This document shows, piece after piece, positions 7,255 through 14,985 of a stretch of 15,173 nt of DNA. Position numbers and translations under genes: made by a program. The notes under the pieces were generated by a model, which was given only the letters and a program-made list of their open reading frames with translations, was not told where the DNA came from and made no database searches. The stretch spans positions 1 to 15,173 of the forward strand of contig JAIXYD010000118.1 in the NCBI GenBank assembly GCA_027490415.1, given 5' to 3'. Position 1 is the first letter of the stretch. Every line of letters begins with the position of its first letter. The stretch is from Streptomycetaceae bacterium. GTDB lineage: Bacteria > Actinomycetota > Actinomycetes > Nanopelagicales > Nanopelagicaceae.

Positions 7255-7328
7255 CAGGGCAGGAGGGACTCGAACCCCCAACCGGCCGCTTTGGAGACGG
7301 CAACTCTAGCCAATTGAGCTACTGCCCT
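7255..7328 (-). tRNA. trpT: tRNA-Trp (anticodon CCA)
   Basis: The cloverleaf folds on the minus strand: acceptor AGGGCAG with CTGCCCT, D-arm AGCTCAATTGGCTAGAGT, anticodon loop CTCCAAA with anticodon CCA, T-loop GGTTCGAGTCC. The discriminator base is G, as expected for bacterial tRNA-Trp. The 3' CCA is not encoded (CAA follows). It lies directly upstream of secE, as in other actinobacteria, so it may share a transcript with secE-nusG. Confidence 0.96.
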
Positions 7329-7450
7329 TCGCGACGAGTAGGCATGCCAAGGCAGACCTAATTTGTCGTGAGCGTCGAAGTGTAGGGGCAGGGATGGCCA
7401 TGAGTAAAACTGAGCGTGCGCACGGGCGGCAATACGGCAGACTTAGCCCC

Positions 7451-8647
7451 ATGAGCAGAGTCGCAGCCCGAATCGCAGCAATCGCAGAATCAGCCACCCT
7501 CGCAGTAGATGCAAAGGCGAAGGCTTTAAAAGCTGCTGGTCGTCCAGTTATCGGTTTCGGCGCTGGCGAACCAGACTTTCCAACTCCGGCATACGTTGTT
7601 GAGGCAGCAGCGGCTGCCACAAAGGTTGTTGCAAATCATCGCTACACACCGGCAGCAGGTTTGCCTGAGATGCGTCAGGCGATTGTTGATAAGACTAAGC
7701 GCGATTCCAATTACGAGATCACAGTTGATCAAGTACTCGTTACAAACGGTGGAAAGCAAGCGGTCTATCAAGCATTTGCAACCATTATTGATCCAGGCGA
7801 TGAAGTTTTACTTCCTTCTCCTTACTGGACTACATATCCAGAATGTATCCAACTTGCTGGTGGCGTTACAGTTGAAATTTTCGCAGATGAAACTCAGAAC
7901 TATTTGGTAACTGTGGAACAACTTGAGGCGGCGCGAACACCAAAGACAAAAGCTCTGCTCTTTTGCTCGCCATCAAATCCAACGGGATCTGTCTACACAC
8001 CTGAGCAAGCTAAGGCGATTGCCGAGTGGGCGGTTGCAAACAATATTTGGATTATCGCTGATGAGATTTATGAGCACCTTCTCTACGACGGTGCGACTGC
8101 GCCTTCACTTCCAGTACTCGTTCCAGCATTGGCTGATACCTGCATAATTATCAACGGCGTCGCAAAAACGTATGCGATGACAGGTTGGCGAGTAGGTTGG
8201 ATGATCGGTCCAAAGGATGTCATCAAAGCTGCAACAAATCTGCAATCTCACTTAAGCTCAAATGTTTCTAACGTTTCTCAACGTGCAGCAATTGCGGCCC
8301 TTACTGGAGATCTCACTGCCGTTCATGAAATGGGTGTTGCCTTTAATCGCCGCCGCAAACTCATTGTTGATCTACTGAATGAGATTCCAGGTTTCATCTG
8401 CCCTGTTCCGCAAGGCGCTTTCTATGTTTATCCTTCAGTTAAAGGTGTACTTGGCAAAACTATTCGTGGGAAAACTCCACAGACATCGGCAGAGCTCGCA
8501 ACGCTCATTCTTGAAGAAGTTGAGGTTGCCGCAGTTCCTGGCGAAGCTTTTGGACCATCTGGATATCTACGTTTTTCTTATGCGACAAGCGATGAAGATA
8601 TCGTCGAAGGAATCGGCCGCATTAGAAAACTTCTTACAGAAGGTTAA
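7451..8647 (+). CDS. aspC: Aspartate aminotransferase (PLP-dependent, class I fold)
   Basis: Transfers the amino group between aspartate/glutamate and their 2-oxo acids in the cytoplasm. The start ATG at 7451 gives 398 residues ([20 protein letters not shown]), matching the family start as I know it. An in-frame ATG at 7394 would add 19 residues and has a GGGG-rich stretch before it, so the start is not certain. Visible landmarks are [12 protein letters not shown] (35-46), [13 protein letters not shown] (97-109), Asn176 in SPSNPTG, Asp204 and Tyr207 in ADEIYEHL, the PLP lysine Lys239 in [16 protein letters not shown], and the carboxylate-binding Arg374 in GYLRFSYA. It reads opposite to its neighbours, is divergent from tRNA-Trp, and overlaps the end of murB by 4 bp. 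Confidence 0.92.
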   Translation: MSRVAARIAAIAESATLAVDAKAKALKAAGRPVIGFGAGEPDFPTPAYVVEAAAAATKVVANHRYTPAAGLPEMRQAIVDKTKRDSNYEITVDQVLVTNGGKQAVYQAFATIIDPGDEVLLPSPYWTTYPECIQLAGGVTVEIFADETQNYLVTVEQLEAARTPKTKALLFCSPSNPTGSVYTPEQAKAIAEWAVANNIWIIADEIYEHLLYDGATAPSLPVLVPALADTCIIINGVAKTYAMTGWRVGWMIGPKDVIKAATNLQSHLSSNVSNVSQRAAIAALTGDLTAVHEMGVAFNRRRKLIVDLLNEIPGFICPVPQGAFYVYPSVKGVLGKTIRGKTPQTSAELATLILEEVEVAAVPGEAFGPSGYLRFSYATSDEDIVEGIGRIRKLLTEG

Positions 8648-9660
8648 ATCTCGACCCCAACAAGATTTACCTCTGCTTCGAGGGTAATTCCGAACTTTTC
8701 TTTAACTTGATCGCGGGCACGCTTAGCCAGTTCTGCAATATCTGAAGCCGTCGCATCGCCAGCATTAGTCAACGCCAAGACATGCTTTGTCGAAACTCGA
8801 GCACCACCAATTTCGTCACCTTTATGCATTCCTGCATTTTCGATTAACCAGGCGGCGGAGATCTTTACTCGCCCATCAATAAGCGGCCACTTTGGAGCAG
8901 CATCAGGAAGTGCATCTGCAGCTTGCTGAGAAATTATCGGATTAGTAAAGAAAGATCCAGCAGACCATGAATCAGGATCATCTGGAGATAAGAGCATTCC
9001 TTTACTTGCACGAAGTTGTAGTACTGCCTCACGGGTTTCAACCACAGGTGCTCTATCGCCTAGTTCCACACCTAGTTTTCTTGCGAGCTCGAGGTATGTA
9101 ATCGGATCACTTTCTTGACCAATTCGAATTTGGAACTGAACTTCTAGGACTACATATCGTCCAGGATGAGCCTTGAAGTGAGAGTTTCGATATGAAAACT
9201 CACATTCACTATTCGTAAATGTCTTCAGTTCTTTTTTCTGACGATCATAGGTGCGCACTCGGGTGATAAATTCTGAAACTTCGTGGCCATATGCACCAAT
9301 GTTTTGAATAGGTGCAGCGCCAACGGTGCCTGGAATTCCGCTCAGAGTTTCCAATCCTGCGAAGCCGCGTTCGATAGTGAGGGCTACAAAATCATCCCAA
9401 TTCTCTCCAGCGCCGATTGTCAGAGTTGCTCCGCTACACGCATCCACTTCCGAAACAAGTGCGCTATTCACAATATGAATTACCGTGCCAGCAAAGCCCG
9501 CATCTGAGATGAGCACATTGGTGCCGCCACCGAGAATCAAGACGGGAGAATCACCGGCATCATCGAGTGCCTTGATTATTTCGGTTTCGGTATGTACTTC
9601 AACAAACTTTGTTGCAGGACCTCCTACGCGAAGGGATGTGTAATCGCGTAGATCTGTCAT
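8644..9660 (-). CDS. murB: UDP-N-acetylenolpyruvoylglucosamine reductase
   Basis: FAD enzyme that reduces UDP-GlcNAc-enolpyruvate to UDP-N-acetylmuramate with NADPH, the second committed step of peptidoglycan precursor synthesis. It has 338 residues, normal for the type I enzyme. FAD-binding features are SLRVGGPA (9-16), [13 protein letters not shown] (41-53) and [24 protein letters not shown] (102-125). Active-site residues are Arg158 in SYRNSHFK, Ser236 in SAGSFFTNP (the proton donor) and the C-terminal glutamate of LEAEVNLVG (328-330). The loop between the substrate-binding helices is of the long type. The ATG lies 9 nt after the upstream gene's stop. The 3' end overlaps the convergent aminotransferase gene by 4 bp. 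Confidence 0.96.
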   Translation of the reverse strand: MTDLRDYTSLRVGGPATKFVEVHTETEIIKALDDAGDSPVLILGGGTNVLISDAGFAGTVIHIVNSALVSEVDACSGATLTIGAGENWDDFVALTIERGFAGLETLSGIPGTVGAAPIQNIGAYGHEVSEFITRVRTYDRQKKELKTFTNSECEFSYRNSHFKAHPGRYVVLEVQFQIRIGQESDPITYLELARKLGVELGDRAPVVETREAVLQLRASKGMLLSPDDPDSWSAGSFFTNPIISQQAADALPDAAPKWPLIDGRVKISAAWLIENAGMHKGDEIGGARVSTKHVLALTNAGDATASDIAELAKRARDQVKEKFGITLEAEVNLVGVEI

Positions 9661-9669
9661 GGCTTAAGG

Positions 9670-10560
9670 CTACCTGCGCGGCGAGAGAATTGCTTCTTTG
9701 TCTCTGAAACGTTCGAGAATTCGATCGTAATTCTTCTTTGACTGAACTTCTCGATACTCGGGATCCGTATCGTAGTAACCATGATGCCGAGCTTGCTCAA
9801 GCGGTAAATCCATCTGCAATAACTGCCCACCTGCATGCTTGAGGCGAAGAGAAAATTCGATATCAGCGTTTCTGTAATACACCGCTCGATTACTAAATCC
9901 TTCAGCCGTTATTGCGCCTTCGCGATCAACGGCAAGAAAGTAACTAAAGAGCACGTCGACATCGCCCACACCTTTATCGTCAACACTGCGCCATTGATCA
10001 TCGAGATTGATCAAGCCACCGCGCCAACCAGCAGCGATGTATTTACCTTGGGCAAGAACTTCTAGTACAGGTGTAATCGCATCTCCAGTAAATCGTGTCG
10101 ATGGATCCATAATCACAACAAAACGAGCAGCGATATTCTTTAGAAGTGCATTCGCACATTCACCCCATCCAAAAGACTCGCTTAGGCCAACAATTTTAGT
10201 GCGATGATCTAGTTGATCAACGAGGGCACCCGGATCCCCTAGGACCAAGAGCACAATTGGTGTGCTGCAATGTGCCTTAATAGTTTTGATCGTATCGACA
10301 CAATCATCAGTAAAACCGTCGACAATTATTGCAATGGCTATCTCTGACGAACCGATGATGATTGGGCGAATATCGCGCGGAGATGAGAAAACGGTATATC
10401 TTTCACGTTCGCGCAATTCAAAACCACCGGCAACATCGACGACTTCAAAGCCTGCAGCTGCAATCTCGTCACGTAATTGATCAGAACGTGACCAATCCTT
10501 GGCTGCACGCGCGACTAAGCGCTCTTGCGCAAGTGCAATGATGTGATCTGGTGCGCTCAT
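9670..10560 (-). CDS. CysRS C-terminal-like tail fused to a glycosyltransferase-like domain
   Basis: A 296-residue protein that seems to be a fusion. Residues 7-50 (HIIALAQERLVARAAKDWSR, then SDQLRDEIAAAGFEVVDVAG) closely resemble the small C-terminal domain of cysteinyl-tRNA synthetase (pattern: R-AKD-SD-LRDEL--GF-V-D). Residues 60-270 resemble a family-2 glycosyltransferase: a Rossmann-like start (IAIAIIVDGFTDD), VVIMDPSTRFTGD at 148-160 where GT2 enzymes have the DxD-type motif, and NADIEFSLRLKHAGGQL (231-247), like the catalytic EDxD region. A His pair (259-260) follows. There is no signal peptide or membrane segment. Its start overlaps the hadB stop (ATGA) and murB follows after 9 nt, so a role near cell-envelope synthesis is plausible but inferred. 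Substrate is unknown. Confidence 0.6.
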   Translation of the reverse strand: MSAPDHIIALAQERLVARAAKDWSRSDQLRDEIAAAGFEVVDVAGGFELRERERYTVFSSPRDIRPIIIGSSEIAIAIIVDGFTDDCVDTIKTIKAHCSTPIVLLVLGDPGALVDQLDHRTKIVGLSESFGWGECANALLKNIAARFVVIMDPSTRFTGDAITPVLEVLAQGKYIAAGWRGGLINLDDQWRSVDDKGVGDVDVLFSYFLAVDREGAITAEGFSNRAVYYRNADIEFSLRLKHAGGQLLQMDLPLEQARHHGYYDTDPEYREVQSKKNYDRILERFRDKEAILSPRR

Positions 10561-10952
10561 CGCAGGACTGTCGCCTTAGCCATTCCTAATACTTTGATCC
10601 CTGCTGATGTTGCAGTCAAATCTAATGTGATTGATTTATCCTCTATCGCGCTGATTGTTGCTGTGACCGTGAGATCTACATCGGTGTTGGCAGGCACAAT
10701 TACCGGCTTTATAAAGCGAGCGCCAAAGTGAGTCACTTTGCTTGAACCGCCTGCCCAATCTGTAACAAATTTGCCAACCAATGCCATCGTCAACATTCCA
10801 TGAGCAATTACGTTAGGTAGACCAACAGAGATCGCAAACTCTTCGTTCTGGTGGATAGGATTTTGATCCCCGCTCGCATCTGCATATGCCTTAAGTAATT
10901 CACGATTAATAGTGAATACGCGCTCAGGAATAGTTGCTCCGACTTCGATCAT
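10557..10952 (-). CDS. hadB: MaoC-family (R)-3-hydroxyacyl dehydratase, HadB-like
   Basis: A 131-residue single hot-dog domain. The hydratase-2 motif is intact: ASGDQNPIH with the catalytic Asp29 and His34, followed by GLPNVIAHGMLTMALVG (44-60). In mycobacteria HadB is the catalytic subunit that dehydrates 3-hydroxyacyl-ACP in fatty-acid elongation, paired with HadA. The start is ATG at 10952 (MIEVGATIPERVF), because it overlaps the upstream stop as ATGA; a longer reading from 10976 is less likely. Its own stop overlaps the next start, again ATGA, so translation is likely coupled in both directions. The substrate here is unknown; there is no sign of mycolic acid genes. Confidence 0.85.
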   Translation of the reverse strand: MIEVGATIPERVFTINRELLKAYADASGDQNPIHQNEEFAISVGLPNVIAHGMLTMALVGKFVTDWAGGSSKVTHFGARFIKPVIVPANTDVDLTVTATISAIEDKSITLDLTATSAGIKVLGMAKATVLR

Positions 10953-11338
10953 GCGCGCACAACCAGGGTTGACCAAGAAGAGAGAGCAATCTCAGATCCA
11001 GTCTTGAGATCTGATCTGACGGTGACAATTTCATTTCCTGCCGCAACTCGATAGCTTTCAATCGTCGAAGAGCAGGAGAAAGAATCCCCGCCTTTGATTG
11101 GGGAAAAAATTTCAAATTTCTGATCACCATGTACGACACGAGTCCAATCAAGACCAATTGATGGATCTGACAAGATCGACTGTGATTGCTCGAGACTGAT
11201 TCGAATTGAGAAAGTGGGTGGCGCAACGGTTGTATCTGTCTCACCAATGACAGCGCAGAAGGAATCTATTTCAGATTGAGTGACCGTAATTGAATCCGCA
11301 CCTTCAAAGGTGCGCCCGACTGAATCGGGATTGAGCAT
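10949..11338 (-). CDS. hadA: Short MaoC-N-terminal-type dehydratase, HadA-like
   Basis: A 129-residue protein that begins [13 protein letters not shown], the usual start of HadA-like FAS1-type dehydratase domains, and contains the conserved region VAPPTFSIRI. It has no D-x4-H catalytic pair, as expected for a HadA-type stabilising subunit that dimerises with the catalytic HadB. It is shorter than the roughly 150-160 residues I know for HadA; the difference falls near residues 30-38, where the loop before APPTF is reduced. ATG at 11338 shares one base with the rpmG stop (TAATG). An in-frame reading from 11455 runs through rpmG and is rejected. It lies between rpmG and hadB, as in Mycobacterium. 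Confidence 0.75.
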   Translation of the reverse strand: MLNPDSVGRTFEGADSITVTQSEIDSFCAVIGETDTTVAPPTFSIRISLEQSQSILSDPSIGLDWTRVVHGDQKFEIFSPIKGGDSFSCSSTIESYRVAAGNEIVTVRSDLKTGSEIALSSWSTLVVRA

Positions 11339-11508
11339 TAGCGGGTTTCGCGGTGAAGTGTTGAAGACTTGCAACGAGGACAGAACTTCTTGAGTTCCAT
11401 GCGGTCTGGATCGTTGCGGCGGTTCTTCTTTGTGATGTAGTTGCGCTCTTTGCAATCAACGCATGCCATGGTGATCTTTGGACGGACGTCCGCACTCTTG
11501 CTTGCCAT
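11338..11508 (-). CDS. rpmG: Ribosomal protein L33 (zinc-binding form)
   Basis: Small protein of the 50S subunit near the E site. It has 56 residues: [20 protein letters not shown], with zinc ligands Cys16/Cys19 and Cys43/Cys46 (FCPRCKSST). This is the C+ form, which needs zinc; no second, zinc-free copy is visible in this window. The start at 11508 has an excellent AAGGAG with 7 nt spacing; a longer frame to 11634 runs back through the tRNA region and is rejected. It follows tRNA-Thr and tRNA-Met and is joined to hadA by a 1-nt overlap. Confidence 0.97.
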   Translation of the reverse strand: MASKSADVRPKITMACVDCKERNYITKKNRRNDPDRMELKKFCPRCKSSTLHRETR

Positions 11509-11601
11509 GGTAAATCTCCTTCTACATCGGTTCTTAGCTCTTACGTGAGGTGCATAGGTTACCCACAGCATCCCATTTGGACGAAATTGGTGCGTAAAGA
11601 T

Positions 11602-11678
11602 TGGTAGCGGAGGCGGGATTTGAACCCACGACACAGCGATTATGAGCCGCTTGCTCTACCAAGCTGAGCTACCCCGCC
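11602..11678 (-). tRNA. metT: tRNA-Met (anticodon CAT, elongator)
   Basis: The cloverleaf is on the minus strand: acceptor GGCGGGG with CTCCGCT (two G-U pairs), D-arm AGCTCAGCTTGGTAGAGC, anticodon loop CTCATAA, T-loop GGTTCAAATCC, discriminator A. The 3' CCA is encoded at 11604-11602. Position 1 pairs with 72 and the three stacked G-C pairs of an initiator anticodon stem are absent, so this is the elongator type. Confidence 0.95.
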
Positions 11679-11707
11679 AAATCTAGATATGTAGTTGTAG
11701 TACTGCG

Positions 11708-11780
11708 AGCCCCCCACCGGAATCGAACCGGTGACCTTTTCCTTACCATGGAAACGCTCTACCGACTGAGCTAGGGGGGC
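11708..11780 (-). tRNA. thrT: tRNA-Thr (anticodon GGT)
   Basis: The cloverleaf is on the minus strand: a strong acceptor GCCCCCC with GGGGGGC, D-arm AGCTCAGTCGGTAGAGC, anticodon stem TTTCC/GGAAA around loop ATGGTAA with anticodon GGT, and T-arm ACCGG/CCGGT. The discriminator is T. CCA is not encoded. It is 29 nt upstream of tRNA-Met, a pair also found before rpmG in mycobacteria. Confidence 0.95.
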
Positions 11781-11820
11781 AGTTGGTAGAGGTGTGAGTG
11801 TACGCGAAGGGTGCAAAAGG

Positions 11821-11838
11821 AGAAAATCGCAGGCGATT
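11821..11838 (-). terminator. Weak intrinsic terminator at the end of the oxidoreductase gene
   Basis: On the minus strand AATCG-CCTG-CGATT forms a 5-bp stem that includes part of the stop codon. It is followed by TTCTCC and then TTTT. Short and only moderately convincing. Confidence 0.4.
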
Positions 11839-12787
11839 AACCCTGAGGATCAAGCGTAATTTTGCCGGTGGATCCACGTGATCGCATCTGCATATGAGCC
11901 TGAACGGCTTCGCTCAATCCAAAGCGTTCACCGATAACAGGACGTAAAGTCCCAGCAGCAATCATCGCAAATAGCTCTGCAATAACATCATGAAACAACT
12001 CTTTCTTGGCAAAGCAATGTGCCAACCAAAAACCACTGACAGATTTGCTTCCTGCCATTAAAGCACCGGGTGCGACAGATGTTGGAGCAACTCGAGATGC
12101 CATGCCATATGTAATTAAGCGACCGAAGTGAGCAAGTGAATCAAGGCTTCTATCAAAAGTTGGTCCGCCAACCATTTCAAGAACGATATCTACCTTCTTG
12201 CCGCCATTAGCCGCAATGATTGCTGCTTTCAAATCTGGCTCATTGGCATCAACTGAAACATCTGCTCCGAGTGAAATTGCTAGATCTCGTTTTTCTTGTG
12301 ACGAAGCGACGGCAATAACTTTTGCTCCCCATAACTTTGCGAGCTGGATTGCAATGACTCCCACGCCTCCTGCAGCTGCGTGAACAACAACGCTCTCCCC
12401 TGGCTTTTGGTGTGCCATAGTTTTCAAAACATGCCATGCAGTTGAACCCTGCACCAACATACAAAGTGCATCTTCGTCGCTAACGGCATCCGGAATCGGG
12501 ATCATTGCACCTTTATTTGCTGTTGCTTTTTCTGCATAACCACCAGATGAAACTAAAGCCAAAACCCGTTGACCGTCTGGAGTTCTACCAACGACTTCAA
12601 TTCCTGGAATAAGCGGAAGGGTTTGTGCTGAGAGATAGCTATTCTCAACCTGATGGGTATCTGCGTAATTAATTCCGATCTTCAAGACATCAAGGAGAAC
12701 TTCGCCATCGCCAGGAATCGGATCAGCGATATCTATCAAAGCCATCTTTTCTGGGCCACCGAATTCGGTAATCTGTATCGCTTTCAT
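11837..12787 (-). CDS. Zinc-independent MDR quinone oxidoreductase
   Basis: Medium-chain dehydrogenase/reductase of the NADPH:quinone reductase class, a cytoplasmic enzyme reducing quinones or enones with NADPH. The start is ATG at 12787 (MKAIQITEFGGPEKMALIDI) with AGGAG about 11 nt before it, giving 316 residues, the usual size. The GroES-like part (1-about 115) contains INYADTHQVENSY. The Rossmann part has the nucleotide motif HAAAGGVGVIAIQLAKLWGA (136-155) followed by VIAVASSQEK. The Cys/His/Glu zinc ligands of alcohol dehydrogenases are missing. It is divergent from the CoA-binding gene across a 54-bp gap. The physiological substrate cannot be read from sequence. Confidence 0.9.
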   Translation of the reverse strand: MKAIQITEFGGPEKMALIDIADPIPGDGEVLLDVLKIGINYADTHQVENSYLSAQTLPLIPGIEVVGRTPDGQRVLALVSSGGYAEKATANKGAMIPIPDAVSDEDALCMLVQGSTAWHVLKTMAHQKPGESVVVHAAAGGVGVIAIQLAKLWGAKVIAVASSQEKRDLAISLGADVSVDANEPDLKAAIIAANGGKKVDIVLEMVGGPTFDRSLDSLAHFGRLITYGMASRVAPTSVAPGALMAGSKSVSGFWLAHCFAKKELFHDVIAELFAMIAAGTLRPVIGERFGLSEAVQAHMQMRSRGSTGKITLDPQG

Positions 12788-12829
12788 GGATTGATTGTCT
12801 CCTGACATCTTCCTCGTGATAAAGAGGGC

Positions 12830-12835
12830 TACGAT
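12830..12835 (+). promoter_or_regulatory. -10 element for a probable leaderless transcript
   Basis: TACGAT fits the actinobacterial TAnnnT -10 pattern and ends 6 nt before the ATG at 12842. No ribosome binding site is present. Transcription would therefore start at the ATG, giving a leaderless mRNA. No good -35 is seen at normal spacing. Confidence 0.5.
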
Positions 12836-12841
12836 TATCTG

Positions 12842-13279
12842 ATGAGCAAAGTTATCACTAGCGATAGCCAATTGGCAGAGCTTCTATCTAAGACCAAGCG
12901 TGTGGCCGTTGTCGGAATTTCAGATAAAGAAGATCGCCCAAGTAACGGCGTGAGTCGCTGGTTACTCAAGAATTCACATTTCGAGCTTTACTTTGTTAAT
13001 CCGACACTTACCACTGTTCTTGATCACCCTTGTTATGCCAGCCTTGCAGATATCCCAGTCAAGATAGATATGGTCGATGTTTTTCGCAAAGTGAGTGACA
13101 TTCCTGCCGTAGTTGATGAGGCTATCGAAATCGGAGCGCAGTCAGTTTGGATTCAATTGGGGCTACGTGATGAAGAAAGTGCACAACGCGCAGTGGCGGC
13201 AGGACTAGATGTTGCCATGGATCTTTGTATAAAAGTGGAATACGAAAGACTTGCGAGTTCTATTTCTCCTCAAGAATAA
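12842..13279 (+). CDS. CoA-binding protein (YccU-like)
   Basis: A 145-residue single Rossmann-like domain of the CoA-binding type that also occurs in succinyl-CoA synthetase alpha. Landmarks are [23 protein letters not shown] (19-41, the glycine-containing nucleotide turn), LYFVNPT (49-55) and [20 protein letters not shown] (75-94). Then come [20 protein letters not shown] (103-122) and [12 protein letters not shown] (126-137). Length is typical of the stand-alone family. No catalytic role is established for these proteins and I assign none. It is convergent with msrB and overlaps it by 20 bp. Confidence 0.9.
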   Translation: MSKVITSDSQLAELLSKTKRVAVVGISDKEDRPSNGVSRWLLKNSHFELYFVNPTLTTVLDHPCYASLADIPVKIDMVDVFRKVSDIPAVVDEAIEIGAQSVWIQLGLRDEESAQRAVAAGLDVAMDLCIKVEYERLASSISPQE

Positions 13280-13655
13280 GCGCCACTGAATTAATGCACC
13301 ATCGTTGATCTGTTGGTACTTCATAGCCTTCGCCCTCAAAGACGTGGCCCAAATGAGAATCACAGTTGGCGCAACGAACTTCTGTGCGAATACGCGGAGC
13401 TAGTGAACGATCTTCGATGAGCACCACTGCATCATCTGCTGTAGGTGCATAGAAAGATGGCCACCCACATCCAGAATGAAATTTCGTTTCGCTTTTAAAC
13501 AATTCAGCGTTACACGCCTTGCAGCGATAACTTCCGACTTTATCTGTATCGGTGTATTCACCTGTGAAAGGTCGCTCGGTTGCACCGTTGCGTAGAACTT
13601 CATACGACAACGGATCTAGTCGTGCCTTAAGTTCATCTTCATTGATCGCGCTCAT
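13260..13655 (-). CDS. msrB: Peptide-methionine (R)-S-oxide reductase
   Basis: Repairs the R-epimer of oxidised methionine in proteins using thioredoxin. It has 131 residues from ATG at 13655 ([20 protein letters not shown]). All key residues are present: zinc ligands in CKAC (45/48) and CANC (95/98), the catalytic Cys120 in QRWCINS, and a second cysteine at 63 in SGCGWPSF. The GHVF motif (103-106) is also intact. The ribosome binding site is weak (GGAG close to the ATG, AGG at -12). A longer GTG start at 13685 would overlap the upstream gene and is less likely. It is 10 nt downstream of the GH43 gene and probably in its operon. Confidence 0.95.
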   Translation of the reverse strand: MSAINEDELKARLDPLSYEVLRNGATERPFTGEYTDTDKVGSYRCKACNAELFKSETKFHSGCGWPSFYAPTADDAVVLIEDRSLAPRIRTEVRCANCDSHLGHVFEGEGYEVPTDQRWCINSVALILEEK

Positions 13656-13665
13656 ACTCCAAAGC

Positions 13666-14985
13666 CTAACCAATCTGCCGAACACTTATGTAGTCAATCT
13701 CAATACCTGAAACTCCCGAGTCGAGGGTGTGGCTGGCTGAGATGCGTATTTGATGGTCGCCCGATGGCAGATCGACTTCACCAATTACGAGCTCTCTCCA
13801 GTGACCATCTGTAGGAGGAAAAATTGTCCCGCGGTTGATGTATTGATCGTAATCTTGATTCTGATTTCCGTCGTAGAAGAGATGCTTGCCAGCAACAACG
13901 CGACCATTCCAAGGCTTATTGGTTCCTCGATACCGCAGAGCAATTTCATACTTTCCTGGTAAGCCAATTTGTGAAAGTACGCTGACACCGAATTCTTGTC
14001 GCGTCAGTCCGGTAACAAACCCAGCACCCGTGAAATCACTGCCATCGGTTGATACTTCTACACCAAACAAGCGGCCGCCTGCTTTTGGTGCCACAGATAC
14101 ATCAAGTATTTGACGTGAATTTATTGTAATCACTCCGTCGACTTTCTTATCTAGCTGAATTGGAGTGATCGAGCCATCCTCTGTATATGTAATCTCACTC
14201 ATCATCAGTGATCGAGAAGTTGCTAATCCGCTGACCCAAGCGCTGTGATAGAAGGCGAGCCACTTGCCTTGAAATTCAACAACAGATCCGTGGATCGTTC
14301 CACTATTTCCTTCATACTCTGGAATGAAGATTCCACGATATGTGTACGGGCCAAGCGGATCTTTAGCTGTCGCATATGACATGCGTTGTGGCCACTTATT
14401 GTTATCAAGTGCCGGATACGTCAAGTAATAATCATCGCGATACTTGTGAAGAAACGGCCCTTCATACCCTGCAATATCTTCGGAAAGATTACGAATCGTT
14501 TCGCGCTTGATCGAACGGAGATCATCATTGAATTCTGCAATAAGTATCTGGCCGCGTCCTCCCCAAATGAGAAATGCGCGATCCCCTTCCACGTAAAAAG
14601 AAGGATCTTGTCCCCAATCAACACCTTCGACAGGACCAAGATCTGTAAATGGTCCTTCTGGTCGATCGCTAATTGCAAGTCCGGTTCGAAAGGTTGATGT
14701 TTTTTCATCAAATGCACAGAAGGTGAGGTAGTACTTGCCTTTCCATTTATTGGCATCGATTGCCCACATATGGCTGATTGCCCATGGAACATTCTCTAGA
14801 TGAAGTATGCGTCCGTGATCAATCCAATTAACTAGATCATCTGTAGATAGCGCGTGATAACAGGCCATCGAATCATGAGTATTTGTAAATGGCTCATCGT
14901 AGGAAACGTAAAGATAGAGGCGCCCATCGAATACATGTGCTGCAGGGTCAGCAGCAAAAATCGATGGGGCGACGATATTTGTCAT
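13666..14985 (-). CDS. GH43-type glycoside hydrolase with C-terminal beta-sandwich
   Basis: A 439-residue protein. Residues 1-285 look like the five-bladed propeller of GH43 (arabinofuranosidase/beta-xylosidase type): candidate base Asp13 in [18 protein letters not shown], Asp127 in [11 protein letters not shown], the general acid Glu175 in [18 protein letters not shown], and His232 in [14 protein letters not shown]. Residues 290-439 look like a CBM6-like sandwich ([25 protein letters not shown]). There is no signal peptide or membrane segment, so it should act in the cytoplasm on imported oligosaccharides or glycosides. The ATG shares one base with the stop of an amino-acid-type ABC ATPase gene (TAATG), so translation is likely coupled. 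Substrate specificity cannot be told from the sequence. Confidence 0.85.
   Translation of the reverse strand: MTNIVAPSIFAADPAAHVFDGRLYLYVSYDEPFTNTHDSMACYHALSTDDLVNWIDHGRILHLENVPWAISHMWAIDANKWKGKYYLTFCAFDEKTSTFRTGLAISDRPEGPFTDLGPVEGVDWGQDPSFYVEGDRAFLIWGGRGQILIAEFNDDLRSIKRETIRNLSEDIAGYEGPFLHKYRDDYYLTYPALDNNKWPQRMSYATAKDPLGPYTYRGIFIPEYEGNSGTIHGSVVEFQGKWLAFYHSAWVSGLATSRSLMMSEITYTEDGSITPIQLDKKVDGVITINSRQILDVSVAPKAGGRLFGVEVSTDGSDFTGAGFVTGLTRQEFGVSVLSQIGLPGKYEIALRYRGTNKPWNGRVVAGKHLFYDGNQNQDYDQYINRGTIFPPTDGHWRELVIGEVDLPSGDHQIRISASHTLDSGVSGIEIDYISVRQIG

Noticed and set aside
7306..7620. Minus-strand ORF overlapping tRNA-Trp and the aminotransferase start
   Set aside because: It overlaps a tRNA and the conserved N-terminus of a plus-strand enzyme; no supporting features.
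11509..11634. Extended rpmG reading frame
   Set aside because: It runs back into the tRNA-Met gene; the 56-residue form has a perfect ribosome binding site.
14421..14792. 123-residue minus-strand ORF inside the GH43 gene
   Set aside because: Alternative frame of the GH43 coding region, which keeps its catalytic residues and full length.
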